From NCBI GenBank assembly GCA_018883865.1, contig JAHLFI010000043.1:1-64000 (forward strand): a stretch of 64,000 nucleotides of DNA, given 5' to 3'. This stretch comes from Candidatus Oceanisphaera merdipullorum. GTDB lineage: Bacteria; Pseudomonadota; Gammaproteobacteria; Enterobacterales; Aeromonadaceae. Positions 34,553 to 44,362 of this stretch are shown one piece after another (position 1 is the stretch's first letter; every line of letters begins with the position of its first letter). The notes under the pieces are model-generated. The model was not told the origin of the DNA. It ran no database searches and worked only from the letters and a program-made list of their open reading frames with translations. The translations under genes were made by a program, and so were the position numbers.

Positions 34553-34860
34553 AAGGATCCCTTCCGTTTGATAAATTCGAGTTTAACATTAAGTATCCGA
34601 TATTAGAGCACTTATAGCCTAAAGCTCAGGCTCAACTGAACACAGTGCTTCTTTAACTTAGCAAAATTTTACGGTCTTTATTCATTACTTTAATAATCTG
34701 GCTATCACTGCTGGCATATATGCTCTAGATACCAAGCTGGCTCCAGAAACATCACTCAGCGCCCATGCCTGCTTCTCTGGCTAATGCGGATACGCAGTTG
34801 TTTTAAAAAGCGGTCAACGCCATCAGGTCCACCTGCATTAACGCGCCTCGCACTTATCCG
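34553..34860. other. Intergenic region upstream of blc
   Basis: About 308 bases with no convincing frame, repeat or terminator. It should contain the blc promoter and the end of the DUF1415 transcript; I see no clear element. Confidence 0.6.
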
Positions 34861-35409
34861 CTAGGGTTTACTGCAATTGGCCAGCAACTTAATAAAGAAA
34901 TCTGCGCCTTTGCGGCGGGCAAATTCCACGTTGCGCTCAGGAATCGCCTCTGGGTTAGGATATTCCGCCAACACCTTTTCCATGCTGGCTTCGCGGATCA
35001 AATGCAGAGTCGGGTAAGGCGAACGGTTGGTGTAATTGGCCGCATCATCTTGGGCTTCGCCCTCGAAGCAATAATCTGGGTGAAAGCTCGCCAGCTGATA
35101 CTTGCCCTCATAGCCTTGCTCGAGCAGCATTTCTTCTGCCAAATCTACCAAGTTTAAATAAGCATAAAAGCCTTCAAAACCGCGCGGCAATATCACCAAA
35201 GTGGTTTCTACTGTCGGATCTCTATCGAGCAAGGCGCATTCGGCTAGCAGCGCCAGCAACACGGCGTTAGGCTTATGCTCTTCGAGCACCGCATAACGAA
35301 TGCTGCCGCGCTCCACTTCGCGGCGGGCAAAGGGACACAGATTAAACTTCATGATCACCTGTCTCACCCAATTTTCGGTGACACTTTGGTAAGACTCAAC
35401 GTCGGACAT
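34861..35409 (-). CDS. DUF1415 family protein
   Basis: 182 residues. ENWVRQVIMKFNLCPFARREVERGSIRYAV at the start and FHPDYCFEGEAQDDAANYTNRSPYPTLHLIRE are DUF1415 blocks; conserved Cys and His suggest metal or redox function, but none is established. The frame is open to 35457; the family begins at MSDVESYQSV, used here. Lies 31 bases after the DUF3465 gene, possibly an operon. Confidence 0.82.
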   Translation of the reverse strand: MSDVESYQSVTENWVRQVIMKFNLCPFARREVERGSIRYAVLEEHKPNAVLLALLAECALLDRDPTVETTLVILPRGFEGFYAYLNLVDLAEEMLLEQGYEGKYQLASFHPDYCFEGEAQDDAANYTNRSPYPTLHLIREASMEKVLAEYPNPEAIPERNVEFARRKGADFFIKLLANCSKP

Positions 35410-35440
35410 ATTTATGCTCTCTTCACAGGCAAGTCGCCGC

Positions 35441-35968
35441 TTACTGATACAACTCATTATTATGTTTTAGCCAGCCACCGACATGCTTGCCTTTAGGATC
35501 ATGGTGGGTCCAATGCAAGATACCGCCTTTATCGTTCCAAATATACTCGCCATAAAAGGCCACTGTATCGCCGGTGTGCAAGCTATTGAGGCGTGGCGCC
35601 AGATCGATATTGTGCGCCACTAGTAACGTTCTACCCGTAGGTAAGGTCAGAATAAAACGTTGATGACGTGAGCCGTCATTATCGTCGGCTAAAATCCGCG
35701 TTACGCGACCTAGACCCTGAATTTGGTCGCCATTCTGCCACGGCTCAGGGGTGACCTCGCTACTGGTTTCGATAATTTGTAGCGCAGGCGCCGCTACCGA
35801 TGCGGGCTGAGCGGCCGTGACTACAGGGCTGCTCGCAGGAGTACCGAGCGCAGTGCCAATCGGCGCATCAAGGCCTTCTTTAGGCACAGAGTCGAACGCA
35901 CCTTCGTTTTCTTTATAGGCGAAGGCCGCCACCAGCACTAATAAGAAAGTAAGTAGCCATTTTCTCAT
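35441..35968 (-). CDS. DUF3465 family exported protein
   Basis: 175 residues. N-terminal signal anchor (about 4-19), an Ala/Pro/Ser-rich linker (about 30-75), and a C-terminal OB-fold-like DUF3465 domain: QGLGRVTRILADDNDGSRHQRFILTLPTGRTLLVAHNIDLAPRL, GDTVAFYGEYIWNDKGGILHWTHHDPKGKHVGGWL. The histidine-rich end is conserved in the family. Function unknown. The frame extends to 36097; the anchor sequence indicates the start at 35968. Confidence 0.78.
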   Translation of the reverse strand: MRKWLLTFLLVLVAAFAYKENEGAFDSVPKEGLDAPIGTALGTPASSPVVTAAQPASVAAPALQIIETSSEVTPEPWQNGDQIQGLGRVTRILADDNDGSRHQRFILTLPTGRTLLVAHNIDLAPRLNSLHTGDTVAFYGEYIWNDKGGILHWTHHDPKGKHVGGWLKHNNELYQ

Positions 35969-36127
35969 TAAAATATACTTGCCTATGAAATTCTGTTGTT
36001 GAAGGAATATTAACTCAGCATTACCAAGCAGCCTTACCAAATAACCTGAACTGCTAGCCGTATCTTGTGGGCTGATCCAGCCTGACTGATTGATCACTAC
36101 CCCGTTAAAAATACGATGTAATAAAAA

Positions 36128-36152
36128 GGCGGTAGAGAGTATCTATACCGCC
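36128..36152 (-). terminator. Terminator of the DUF2165 gene
   Basis: Minus strand GGCGGTA, 11-base loop, TACCGCC, then TTTTTAT. Confidence 0.8.
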
Positions 36153-36197
36153 TTCCTCAAGTTCACTAAGCCTTAGCTTAAGCCAAAGGTTGGCCTA

Positions 36198-36695
36198 TTA
36201 AATTTCTAGCTCTTCATCTTTTTGTACTAAGTAAATCAGCACACCCAAGATCGTTATAAAAAAGCGAAAGGCATCAGGTACGCCATTCCACTGCGAAGAC
36301 ATCCACATGCCAAACCACTCGCCGCCCACCGACATAAAGCCCACTTGCCAAGTTAAAAAACCCAAGGTGAGGCCCGCTATCGCCACTTTCTTGCCACGAT
36401 TAAAGTCACGCGCACTCAGTTTGCGTTTATGCCAAAGCTGCCAAGCACCTAACAGACATAACAAACTCGTGACGCCCTCTAAGATAATGATGACTATGTA
36501 GCCCAAGTGATGCGCCCATTCAGTCTCTATGGCGCGATATTTAATGGTGGCATCCGGGAAAATAGTATCCATAAGGAGCACATGATGCACAAAGGCGAAG
36601 TTACTGCCGTAGTCTGTGATATTGCCAAAGGCCACCAAAAACGCAAACAAACCTATTGCGGCAACCATCAAGGTTTTGGACAGACGAACTACCAT
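36198..36695 (-). CDS. DUF2165 family small membrane protein
   Basis: 165 residues with four membrane segments. NITDYGSNFAFVHHVLLMDTIFPDATIKYRAI and WQVGFMSVGGEWFGMWMSSQWNG are the DUF2165 signatures. Function unknown. Single gene. Confidence 0.85.
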   Translation of the reverse strand: MVVRLSKTLMVAAIGLFAFLVAFGNITDYGSNFAFVHHVLLMDTIFPDATIKYRAIETEWAHHLGYIVIIILEGVTSLLCLLGAWQLWHKRKLSARDFNRGKKVAIAGLTLGFLTWQVGFMSVGGEWFGMWMSSQWNGVPDAFRFFITILGVLIYLVQKDEELEI

Positions 36696-36811
36696 GAATA
36701 CACTCCATTGTTAAAAGACGGAAAATAGCCGCGGATAATATCTAATAACCGCGGCTACATGTTAGCGTGCAGACTCATATTGAGCCACTTACTTTTGGTG
36801 AGCGCTGTCTG

Positions 36812-38614
36812 CTATTGGCTCAACACTTGTTTTTGTATCTGCCACAGTTGTGCGTAGCGACCTTGCTGAGCTAACAACTGCTCATGGCTGCCCTGCTCCA
36901 CTATGCGGCCATGATCCATCACTAGAATATGATCTGCATCCACAATGGTGGATAAGCGATGGGCGATCACTAGGCTGGTTTGCCCACGAGACACCTCACG
37001 AATGGCCTGCAATATGCTTTGCTCGGAGCGACTATCGAGCGATGACGTGGCTTCATCAAACACTAGGATGGCGGGCCGTTTTAGAATGGTGCGCGCAATC
37101 GCGACCCGCTGTTTTTCGCCGCCACTGAGCTTAAGGCCGCGCTCACCCACAAGCGTGTCGACACCTTCCGGCAAGCGAGCAATAAAATCGCTTAAATGCG
37201 CAAGGCGGATCGCTTCCAACACTTCTGCATCAGAAGCATCAATACGCCCGTAGCGAATATTGTCAAAGATAGAAGCGTTAAATAACACAGTGTCTTGCGG
37301 CACTATACCAATGGCGCGGCGCAATGAGTCTTGCGTGACGTGGCGAATATCTTGGCCATCAATCAAGATGCTACCCGCGTCTACGTCATAAAAGCGAAAC
37401 AACAGTTTCACCAGCGTCGACTTACCCGAGCCACTGGCGCCCACTACCGCCACTTTTTGCTGGGCGCGGACATTAAAGCTCACCCGATCTAAAATTACTC
37501 GCTCAGCTCCATAGCCAAAGCTGACCTCGTTAAACTCAATAGCACCTTTGCTAATAACCAGCTCGCTCGCCTCGGTTGCATCATTAATCACCGGTTTACG
37601 GCGCAGCAAGGCAAACATCCGCTCCACGTTAGCCATGGAGCTTTTCATTTCTCGGTACACGAAACCTAAAAAGTTCAGCGGTAAAAACAGCTGCATCATA
37701 AAGGCGTTAATTAACACAAAGTCACCCAACGTCATGGTGCCGGCCACCACATTTTTCCCAGCTAAAATCATCATCACCGTCATAGCGATGGCAATGATCA
37801 ACGCTTGGCCCCCATTGAGGGCAAACAAACTTAAACGATTGTTGCGGCGGGCGATTTCCCACTCGGCCAAATCTTCATCGTAGCGTTCTGCCTCATGGCG
37901 CTCGTTAGTAAAATACTTCACCGTTTCAAAATTCAGCAGGCTGTCTACGGCACGGGTATTACTTTGCGAGTCGGCGAGATTAGCCGCACGCACATAGCCG
38001 GTACGCCAGTCAGTAGCGATCACAGACCAGCCGATATACAGCACCACCGCCACCAAGGTCACCAGCGCAAACCAAATGGAATAGTTAACCAATAACACGC
38101 CGATCACCATAGCAATTTCAAACAGCGTCGGCACTATGTTAAAGATCATAAAGCGCAGTAAGAAGCTGACACCCGACACGCCTCGCTCCACATCGCGCGA
38201 CAGGCCACCGGTATTACGATTCAGGTGAAAGTCCAACTCTAAGCGGTGTAAGTGCTTAAATACGGTTAAGCCAATGCGTCGCATGGCGCGCTCGGTCACG
38301 CGGCCAAACAGCGCATCGCGGATCTCCCCCAGCAAAACGTTAGCCAGCCGCATCACGCCATAAGCCAACAATAAGCCTAAGGGTAAAACTAATACTTTCG
38401 CTACGCCGTCACTGGCCAAGCCTTTATCTAAAGAATCCACTATGTGTTTCAGAATAAAAGGTAAGCCCACACTGGCCACCTTAGCCGCAACTAAGCACAC
38501 CAATGCCAGCGTGATACGCAGCCGATATTCCAATAGATAAGGCAGTAAGGTGCGCAAGGTTTGCCAATTAAAAGTACTGTCGCCCGCTTCGGGAGAAAAA
38601 GAGCAATGTCGCAT
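36812..38614 (-). CDS. ABC exporter of the Atm1/HMT1 type (fused permease-ATPase)
   Basis: 600 residues. Six membrane segments (about 20-315) followed by the ATPase domain: Walker A GASGSGKSTLVKLL, signature LSGGEKQRVAIARTI, Walker B ILVFDEATSSLD, H-loop AHRLSTI. The transmembrane part (LDFHLNRNTGGLSRDVERGVSGVSFLLRFMIFNIVPTLFEI) is typical of the Atm1/AtmA heavy-metal or glutathione-persulfide exporter group. The functional unit is a homodimer. Transport substrate is inferred from family only. ZntB is divergently encoded next door. Confidence 0.85.
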   Translation of the reverse strand: MRHCSFSPEAGDSTFNWQTLRTLLPYLLEYRLRITLALVCLVAAKVASVGLPFILKHIVDSLDKGLASDGVAKVLVLPLGLLLAYGVMRLANVLLGEIRDALFGRVTERAMRRIGLTVFKHLHRLELDFHLNRNTGGLSRDVERGVSGVSFLLRFMIFNIVPTLFEIAMVIGVLLVNYSIWFALVTLVAVVLYIGWSVIATDWRTGYVRAANLADSQSNTRAVDSLLNFETVKYFTNERHEAERYDEDLAEWEIARRNNRLSLFALNGGQALIIAIAMTVMMILAGKNVVAGTMTLGDFVLINAFMMQLFLPLNFLGFVYREMKSSMANVERMFALLRRKPVINDATEASELVISKGAIEFNEVSFGYGAERVILDRVSFNVRAQQKVAVVGASGSGKSTLVKLLFRFYDVDAGSILIDGQDIRHVTQDSLRRAIGIVPQDTVLFNASIFDNIRYGRIDASDAEVLEAIRLAHLSDFIARLPEGVDTLVGERGLKLSGGEKQRVAIARTILKRPAILVFDEATSSLDSRSEQSILQAIREVSRGQTSLVIAHRLSTIVDADHILVMDHGRIVEQGSHEQLLAQQGRYAQLWQIQKQVLSQ

Positions 38615-38740
38615 TCATCAACCTAGATAAAATAATTGCAATACGCCTATGATACCCACTTGATCGCGATAAGTTGGCGATTAGTTAACATGCTTTAAGC
38701 GCAATCAAAAGACCACCCAGCCCACAAGGAATAGAACAAG

Positions 38741-39706
38741 ATGGAATTAGTGCCCAAGCAGAGCATTTATAGCGTACAACTCACCGGCGATGGTGGCATG
38801 GCGCCGCTGCCGGCAGATAGCCCTTTATCCACCGACCACTCTGCTTGGCTGCACTTAGATTACGGTCGGCCCGAGGCGCAGCAATGGCTGTTACAAACAT
38901 CCTTATTAAACGAAGCTGCCAGAGAAGCCCTGTTAGGCCAAAGCAATCGACCTAAGTTATTGCGTTATGGGGATGGCCTCTTGCTGGTGTTGCGCGGCAT
39001 TAATCATAACGACCAAGACAGACCCGAAGAAATGGTGGCACTGCGTATTTTTATTAATGCTCAGCTGATTATCAGCAGCCGACGTCGGCCGTTATTGTCT
39101 GAACAAGATGTCTATCAGCAACTGCAAGAACAAGCAGGGCCAGTCAACACCGGCGACTGGCTGGTAGAGATTTGCGATACGCTGACCGACCGCGCTGGCG
39201 AATTTGTCGACTCATTACACGATAGCATTTTAGCGCTCGAAGAAGTGGTGCTGGAAAATAACCTACCCGCCAGCGGCCAATTAAGCCTTATTCGCAAGCA
39301 ATTAATTTTAATCCGCCGTTACTTATCACCCCAGCGCGATTTAGTGGCCAGACTGGCCAGTGAAAAAATTACTTGGCTAGAAGACGACGACCGCCGTCGT
39401 TTACTCGATATTGCCGAGCGTTTGCGCCGTTGGTTAGACGACTTAGATGCCGGCGTGGCTCGCACCGCGATTTTGGCCGATGAAATTAATAATATGATGA
39501 CGGCCGCCACCAATAGACGAGCCTATCAGATCTCGATTTTGGCGTTATTGTTTTTACCCGCCACCTTTTTAACTGGCCTATTTGGCGTTAACTTGGCCGG
39601 CATTCCCGGCGCCGAGCATCCTTGGGCCTTTAGTATTTTTTGTGGTCTGTTAGTACTGCTCGCCTTAGCTCTGGCACTATGGTTAAAATTTAGACGCTGG
39701 TGGTAA
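38741..39706 (+). CDS. zntB: Zinc transporter ZntB (CorA family)
   Basis: 321 residues. Large cytoplasmic domain (1-255) and two C-terminal membrane segments with FLPATFLTGLFGVNLAGIPG; the pore motif is GVN as in E. coli ZntB, not the GMN of CorA. Pentameric channel-like protein that moves zinc (uptake with protons in recent work). Divergent from the ABC exporter gene. Confidence 0.88.
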   Translation: MELVPKQSIYSVQLTGDGGMAPLPADSPLSTDHSAWLHLDYGRPEAQQWLLQTSLLNEAAREALLGQSNRPKLLRYGDGLLLVLRGINHNDQDRPEEMVALRIFINAQLIISSRRRPLLSEQDVYQQLQEQAGPVNTGDWLVEICDTLTDRAGEFVDSLHDSILALEEVVLENNLPASGQLSLIRKQLILIRRYLSPQRDLVARLASEKITWLEDDDRRRLLDIAERLRRWLDDLDAGVARTAILADEINNMMTAATNRRAYQISILALLFLPATFLTGLFGVNLAGIPGAEHPWAFSIFCGLLVLLALALALWLKFRRWW

Positions 39707-39735
39707 TGGAAATAATGGTGATAGTGGCTTAAGCA

Positions 39736-39770
39736 AAACAATCCTGATTCTCGCGAATCAGGGATTGTTT
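39736..39770. terminator. Stem-loop between zntB and dmlR
   Basis: AAACAATC-CTGATTC, loop TCGC, GAATCAG-GGATTGTTT, one bulged base. Sits between convergent genes; modest T-tract. Confidence 0.7.
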
Positions 39771-39879
39771 AATCATGCTCAGGTGTCAGTAAACGCCCTT
39801 AACCCGTTTTTGCCTAGCTCCATCGCTCATTAAGGCCTGAACTCACCGTTACTGCTGACACTAATGCCGTATACGGCTT

Positions 39880-40830
39880 CTACATTGTCGGCATATCCAC
39901 CTTGAGGCGTTCATCCTGAGCGGGTCCTTGCCATCTGTGGGCTAAATATTGCTCGAGATTTTCGATGAAAATTCTTAAATTAGCGCTGCTTCTGATGCTG
40001 CGCGAATACACTGCATACACATCGGCCACTTGCTGCCATTGGGGCAGCACCTGCACCAGTTGCCCTTGATCCAATTCGTGCTGCACGTTCCAAATAGAGC
40101 GCAGCAATATGCCCTGCCCATTCACACACCATTGTTTAGCCACATCACCATTGTTCACACTCAGCCGGCTATTAGGCGCTACCGTCATCAGCTCGCCTTG
40201 GCGTTCAATTTTCCAAGAGGCCGGAGCCTGATTACGCTCACGAATGGTGATACAGGTGTGCTTTTGCTCCAGCTCGCGCGGATCTTCTGGCCAGCCGTGC
40301 TCTGCTAAATAGGCGGGAGCGGCACAAAAAACCCGAATATTACTGGCGATGCGCCGCGCAATATATTGTTCGGGAATGGTGCCGCCGATGCAGATATCCA
40401 AGTCCATGTTTTCACCGATCAGATCGACCGCCCTATCGACCAGTGTTAGATCTATGTCTAACAGCGGGTAAGCACTGCGTAACGACAGGATAAAAGGGTT
40501 GAGATATTCGATGCCAAAGCCGGTGCTGCAGCTAATGCGCAGCACGCCACGAATCTCTTCGCGCGTCGCCCTAAGCTCTGCAGTCATAGCCTCTAACCCT
40601 TGCAGTAATTGCTCACCGGTGCGCCGCACTATTTCCCCTTCTGGCGTCAAACTAATGGCCCGTGCCGAGCGAAAAAAAAGTGCCACGCCTAAGTTTTTCT
40701 CCAGCAATTTAATACGCTTAGAGATATAAGCTGGCGATACCAGCAAGTGTTCTGCCGCCCGCGAAAAGCTCATCAGGCGAGCTGCGGTGACCAATACCTT
40801 CATGTCTTCTAGCGCGGGCAACTTGTCCAT
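39880..40830 (-). CDS. dmlR: LysR-family regulator, DmlR-like
   Basis: 316 residues. N-terminal winged helix (about 8-65: ARLMSFSRAAEHLLVSPAYISKRIKLLEKNLGVALFFR) and a substrate-binding effector domain (about 90-300). The divergent dmlA and the sequence type (CrgA/DmlR-like) suggest it activates dmlA in response to D-malate or related acids, as in E. coli. The shared gap of 102 bases should hold its sites. Confidence 0.78.
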   Translation of the reverse strand: MDKLPALEDMKVLVTAARLMSFSRAAEHLLVSPAYISKRIKLLEKNLGVALFFRSARAISLTPEGEIVRRTGEQLLQGLEAMTAELRATREEIRGVLRISCSTGFGIEYLNPFILSLRSAYPLLDIDLTLVDRAVDLIGENMDLDICIGGTIPEQYIARRIASNIRVFCAAPAYLAEHGWPEDPRELEQKHTCITIRERNQAPASWKIERQGELMTVAPNSRLSVNNGDVAKQWCVNGQGILLRSIWNVQHELDQGQLVQVLPQWQQVADVYAVYSRSIRSSANLRIFIENLEQYLAHRWQGPAQDERLKVDMPTM

Positions 40831-40932
40831 GATCTGTAAACTCAGAGATTACACTTTGTGGCTACATCTTATCAGAGGCGGCCTTAAACTGAGTTCCTAA
40901 GTTCTCACTTTCAGCAACCTGAGGTTACAAAT

Positions 40933-42000
40933 ATGTCACATTTCAATATCGCGGTTATTCCCGGTGACGGTATCGGCAAGGAAGTCATCCCCGAAGGTCT
41001 AAAAGTGCTGCAAGCTGCGGCAAAGAAGCACGACGTGCAGCTGAATTTCACCCATTTTGATTGGTCTTGCGAAACCTATCGTAAGACCGGACGCATGATG
41101 CCGGAAGACGGTCTTGAGCAACTCAAAGCATTCGATTCTATCTTCCTCGGTGCCGTGGGCTTTCCTGGTGTGCCAGATCATATTTCTTTATGGGGCTTGC
41201 TGCTGCCAATTCGCCGCGCCTTTAATCAATACGTTAACTTGCGCCCCGTGCGTTTGTTTGCAGGGTTACAGTCACCACTGGCTAACAAAAAGCCCGGCGA
41301 TATCGACTTTTATGTGGTGCGCGAGAACGTCGAAGGCGAATACTCGGCCATCGGCGGCATTCAATACGAAGGCACGGAAGATGAAGTAGTGTTACAGCAG
41401 AGCGTTTTTACCCGCAAGGGCACGGATCGCATCCTGAAATACGCCTTTGAACTGGCTCAGTCTCGTGAAAAGAAACATCTAAGCTCCGCCACTAAATCGA
41501 ATGGCTTGTTCCACTCCATGCCGTACTGGGACAGCCGCGTAGCCGCCATGGCCGAGCATTATCCCGAAGTGAAAGTTGATCAATTCCATATCGATATTTT
41601 CACCGCCAACTTGGTGAGAATGCCCGAGTTTTACGATGTGATTGTGGGTTCAAATCTATTCGGCGATATTTTGTCGGACTTAGGTCCAGCCTGCACCGGC
41701 ACCATAGCGATAGCGCCGTCGGCCAACATTAATCCGGAGAAAAATCTGCCGTCCATGTTCGAGCCCGTGCATGGCTCGGCACCGGATATTGCCGGCCAGA
41801 ACATTGCTAATCCCATAGGGACTATCTGGGCCGCCGCTATGATGATGCAACACTTAGGCCATCCAGAAATGCACGACACTATGATGAGCGCCATCGAAAC
41901 AGCCATTCGCGAAGGCCGTGCGCTCACCCGCGACATGGGTGGCTCAGCCAGCACACAACAACTGGGCCAAGCTATCACCGACTTGGTTGCCTCTTTGTAA
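40933..42000 (+). CDS. dmlA: D-malate/tartrate dehydrogenase (decarboxylating)
   Basis: 355 residues of the isopropylmalate/isocitrate dehydrogenase family. AVIPGDGIGKEVIPEGL, YVNLRPVRLF, VRENVEGEYSAIGG, FHIDIFTANLVRMPEFYDVIVGSNLFGDILSDLGP and GTIAIAPSANINPEK identify the DmlA/TtuC subgroup. Oxidises D-malate to pyruvate and CO2 with NAD; also acts on tartrate and isopropylmalate. GAGG precedes the ATG. Divergent from its probable LysR regulator. Confidence 0.9.
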   Translation: MSHFNIAVIPGDGIGKEVIPEGLKVLQAAAKKHDVQLNFTHFDWSCETYRKTGRMMPEDGLEQLKAFDSIFLGAVGFPGVPDHISLWGLLLPIRRAFNQYVNLRPVRLFAGLQSPLANKKPGDIDFYVVRENVEGEYSAIGGIQYEGTEDEVVLQQSVFTRKGTDRILKYAFELAQSREKKHLSSATKSNGLFHSMPYWDSRVAAMAEHYPEVKVDQFHIDIFTANLVRMPEFYDVIVGSNLFGDILSDLGPACTGTIAIAPSANINPEKNLPSMFEPVHGSAPDIAGQNIANPIGTIWAAAMMMQHLGHPEMHDTMMSAIETAIREGRALTRDMGGSASTQQLGQAITDLVASL

Positions 42001-42093
42001 GATATTTTCTCACCGGTAAAGTAGGCGCAGCTAGCAGAACTGCAAAGAACAGGCTCAAGCGGCAACATCATAAGTTAAGCTAAATACAGTATT

Positions 42094-42134
42094 AGACCCG
42101 AGTAAGCTTTTCGTGCTTGCTCGGGTCTATTCTT
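42094..42134 (+). terminator. Terminator after dmlA
   Basis: AGACCCGAGTAAGC and its complement (one G-T pair) around TTTTCGT, followed by a T-rich stretch. A 14-bp stem; the downstream frame's earlier ATG at 42117 lies inside it, arguing against that start. Confidence 0.88.
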
Positions 42135-42176
42135 TATTCAACGGCTCACTATGTTAGAAAATGTAAGGAAACGCCC

Positions 42177-42728
42177 ATGAAACGTCTATCCAGCGCACTC
42201 TGCAGCCTATTACTGTGTCAGCCCCTATTTGCAGCAACAGCCGCAGCCGAGCCCGATACCGCCGCTTTATATGATCAGCAGCTGCCAAGACTGCACTCCA
42301 GTGAAATGCTGGACATGCGACCGTTTGCCGGTCATCCCATGTTGATTATTAACACCGCCAGTTTTTGCGGCTTTACCGGCCAGTTTGAAGGGTTAGAAGC
42401 GCTGCATCAGCGTTATAAAGACCGGGGCTTAAAGGTGGTGGGATTTCCCTCCAATGACTTTAAACAAGAAGCCAAGGATGAAGCAGAAGCCGCCGAAGTA
42501 TGCTTCGTCAACTTTGGCGTAACTTTCGATATGGCTCAGCCTATTCCAGTGCGCGGCAAAGATGCTCACCCGATTTTTAAGGAAATTACTCGCCAAAGTG
42601 GTAAGGCTCCCCGCTGGAACTTCTATAAATTCGTCTTGAATAAAAACGGTGAGGTGACGGCTGTGTTCTCCAGCCTCACCAAACCAGACGATCCTAAGCT
42701 ACTGAAGGCGATTGAAGCCGTGCTATAG
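42177..42728 (+). CDS. Periplasmic glutathione peroxidase-family protein
   Basis: 183 residues with a signal peptide (about 1-24), unusual for this mostly cytosolic family. Peroxidatic C64 lies in NTASFCGFTGQFEGLEALHQRY, FPSNDF follows, and RWNFYKFVL gives W147 and N148. The position usually held by Gln in the FPxNQF loop is D94 here. C109 may be a resolving cysteine, which would make it thioredoxin-dependent. Reduces peroxides. AAGGAA precedes the ATG by 7 bases. Confidence 0.87.
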   Translation: MKRLSSALCSLLLCQPLFAATAAAEPDTAALYDQQLPRLHSSEMLDMRPFAGHPMLIINTASFCGFTGQFEGLEALHQRYKDRGLKVVGFPSNDFKQEAKDEAEAAEVCFVNFGVTFDMAQPIPVRGKDAHPIFKEITRQSGKAPRWNFYKFVLNKNGEVTAVFSSLTKPDDPKLLKAIEAVL

Positions 42729-42753
42729 GGCTTAGCTATGGAATTTAGCCATA

Positions 42754-42782
42754 AAAAACGGCGCCTATTGGGCGCCGTTTTT
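42754..42782. terminator. Bidirectional terminator after the peroxidase gene
   Basis: AAAAACGGCGCC, loop TATTG, GGCGCCGTTTTT: a perfect 12-bp stem between convergent genes. Confidence 0.92.
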
Positions 42783-42811
42783 GTTTAAAAGGATCTCAAT
42801 GCCAGCTTAAC

Positions 42812-44362
42812 TTATGCCTCAGTCGAAATAGGCAAGATAGGCGAAATCCGTACTTGAGCGATACGAAACTCATCAAGCTCTACCACTTCAAAACGCAAGT
42901 CTTCATGCTCAAAGGTCGCGCCTTCAACGGGTAGCACGCCGCTCCAAGCCAAAATCATGCCGGCTAAGGTGGCATATTCATCGTCTGGGTCTACTAATCC
43001 TCGGCGCGATAACACCTGCTCCAGATAATGCAGATCCGTGCTGCCTTTCACCAACCAACCGTTTTCTTCGACTACCACTTCAGGATCTTCATCTTCATCG
43101 AGAAACTCACCCACTATGGCTTCCAACACGTCGTGTGGCGTAACTAAGCCTTGAATAGTGCCAAACTCATCGTTAACCAGCACAACATTACCTCTGGCGT
43201 CACGCAAGATATTCAACAAGCGGATCACGCTGATGCTGTCGGGCACTATCTTGGAGTCGTTACCTTCTGCCAGCTCAGCTAAGGTTTTACCCTCTTTCAG
43301 TCCCGCCATTAAGTCTTTAGCACGCACGACGCCCAGCAGATTGTCCAACTCGCCATCGCACACCGGAAACTGGCTATGAGAAGAGGCCATCAGCTCCGCT
43401 AATACTTCTTCGCGGCTGTCGCCAATATCTAACCAAGCAATTTCAGAGCGCGGCGTCATTATGGTGCGGGTGGAGCGATCGGCCAGCGATAATACACCGC
43501 TGATCATATTGCGCTCTTCTTCGGCAAAGCCCGGCTCTTCGTTAGCATCCTGTTCGGTACCCTGTTCAGGATCCGCCGCTAACTTGTTGCTACCCATTAG
43601 GTTAAAAATCGCCATAGTAGTGCGTTCACGCAGCGGCAGCCGTGCTTCTTTTTTGCTGAAGTTGCGTCTTGCCAATTGGTTTAAAAACTCGATTAAAATC
43701 GAGAAGCCAATAGCCGCATACAAATAGCCCTTTGGAATATGATAACCAAAGGCTTCTGCCACTAAGCTAAAGCCGATCATCAACAAGAAGCTCAAGCACA
43801 GCACTACGACCGTCGGGTGCGCGTTCACAAAGTCAGTTAACGACTTAGAGGCCGCCAGCATCACCAACATTGCCACGATCACCGCCGTCATCATGACCGC
43901 TAGGTTGTCGACCATGCCCACTGCGGTAATAATGGAGTCGAGCGAGAACACTGCATCCAATACTAAGATCTGTGCGATAACAACGCCAAAGCCCGCATAA
44001 ACGCCGGTGGTGGTATTTTCCTCGACGGGGCCTTCTAGTCGCTCGTGCAGCTCGGTGGTAGCTTTAAAGAGCAAGAATAAACCACCGCCCAGCAATATGA
44101 GATCTCGACCGGAGAAGCTTAAGCTCCCCAATGTGATGAGAGGGGTAGTTAGGGTCACCAGCCAAGACACGACGCTCAGCAGGCCTAGACGCATTAACAG
44201 CGCCAAAGACAGGCCGATAATACGGGCCTTCTCGCGCTGATGCGGCGGCAGTTTTTTCACCAAAATGGCAATAAACACTAGGTTATCAATACCCAGTACA
44301 ATTTCTAACGCTATTAATGTTAGTAAACCCACCCACAATGACGGATCCATTAAAAATTCCAT
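42812..44362 (-). CDS. TerC-CBS-CorC domain membrane protein (YoaE/YegH type)
   Basis: 516 residues. TerC domain (about 1-235) with seven membrane segments and acidic residues in [17 protein letters not shown] and [16 protein letters not shown]; then two CBS domains (about 300-420: [45 protein letters not shown]) and a CorC/HlyC domain (about 430-510). TerC proteins handle manganese or other metals; in recent work related TerC proteins load Mn into exported enzymes. GAGG precedes the ATG. A long leader of about 270 bases lies upstream. Confidence 0.88.
   Translation of the reverse strand: MEFLMDPSLWVGLLTLIALEIVLGIDNLVFIAILVKKLPPHQREKARIIGLSLALLMRLGLLSVVSWLVTLTTPLITLGSLSFSGRDLILLGGGLFLLFKATTELHERLEGPVEENTTTGVYAGFGVVIAQILVLDAVFSLDSIITAVGMVDNLAVMMTAVIVAMLVMLAASKSLTDFVNAHPTVVVLCLSFLLMIGFSLVAEAFGYHIPKGYLYAAIGFSILIEFLNQLARRNFSKKEARLPLRERTTMAIFNLMGSNKLAADPEQGTEQDANEEPGFAEEERNMISGVLSLADRSTRTIMTPRSEIAWLDIGDSREEVLAELMASSHSQFPVCDGELDNLLGVVRAKDLMAGLKEGKTLAELAEGNDSKIVPDSISVIRLLNILRDARGNVVLVNDEFGTIQGLVTPHDVLEAIVGEFLDEDEDPEVVVEENGWLVKGSTDLHYLEQVLSRRGLVDPDDEYATLAGMILAWSGVLPVEGATFEHEDLRFEVVELDEFRIAQVRISPILPISTEA

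Noticed and set aside
42117..42176. Upstream ATG as the start of the glutathione peroxidase
   Set aside because: It lies within the dmlA terminator, and the later ATG has both a ribosome site and a signal peptide.
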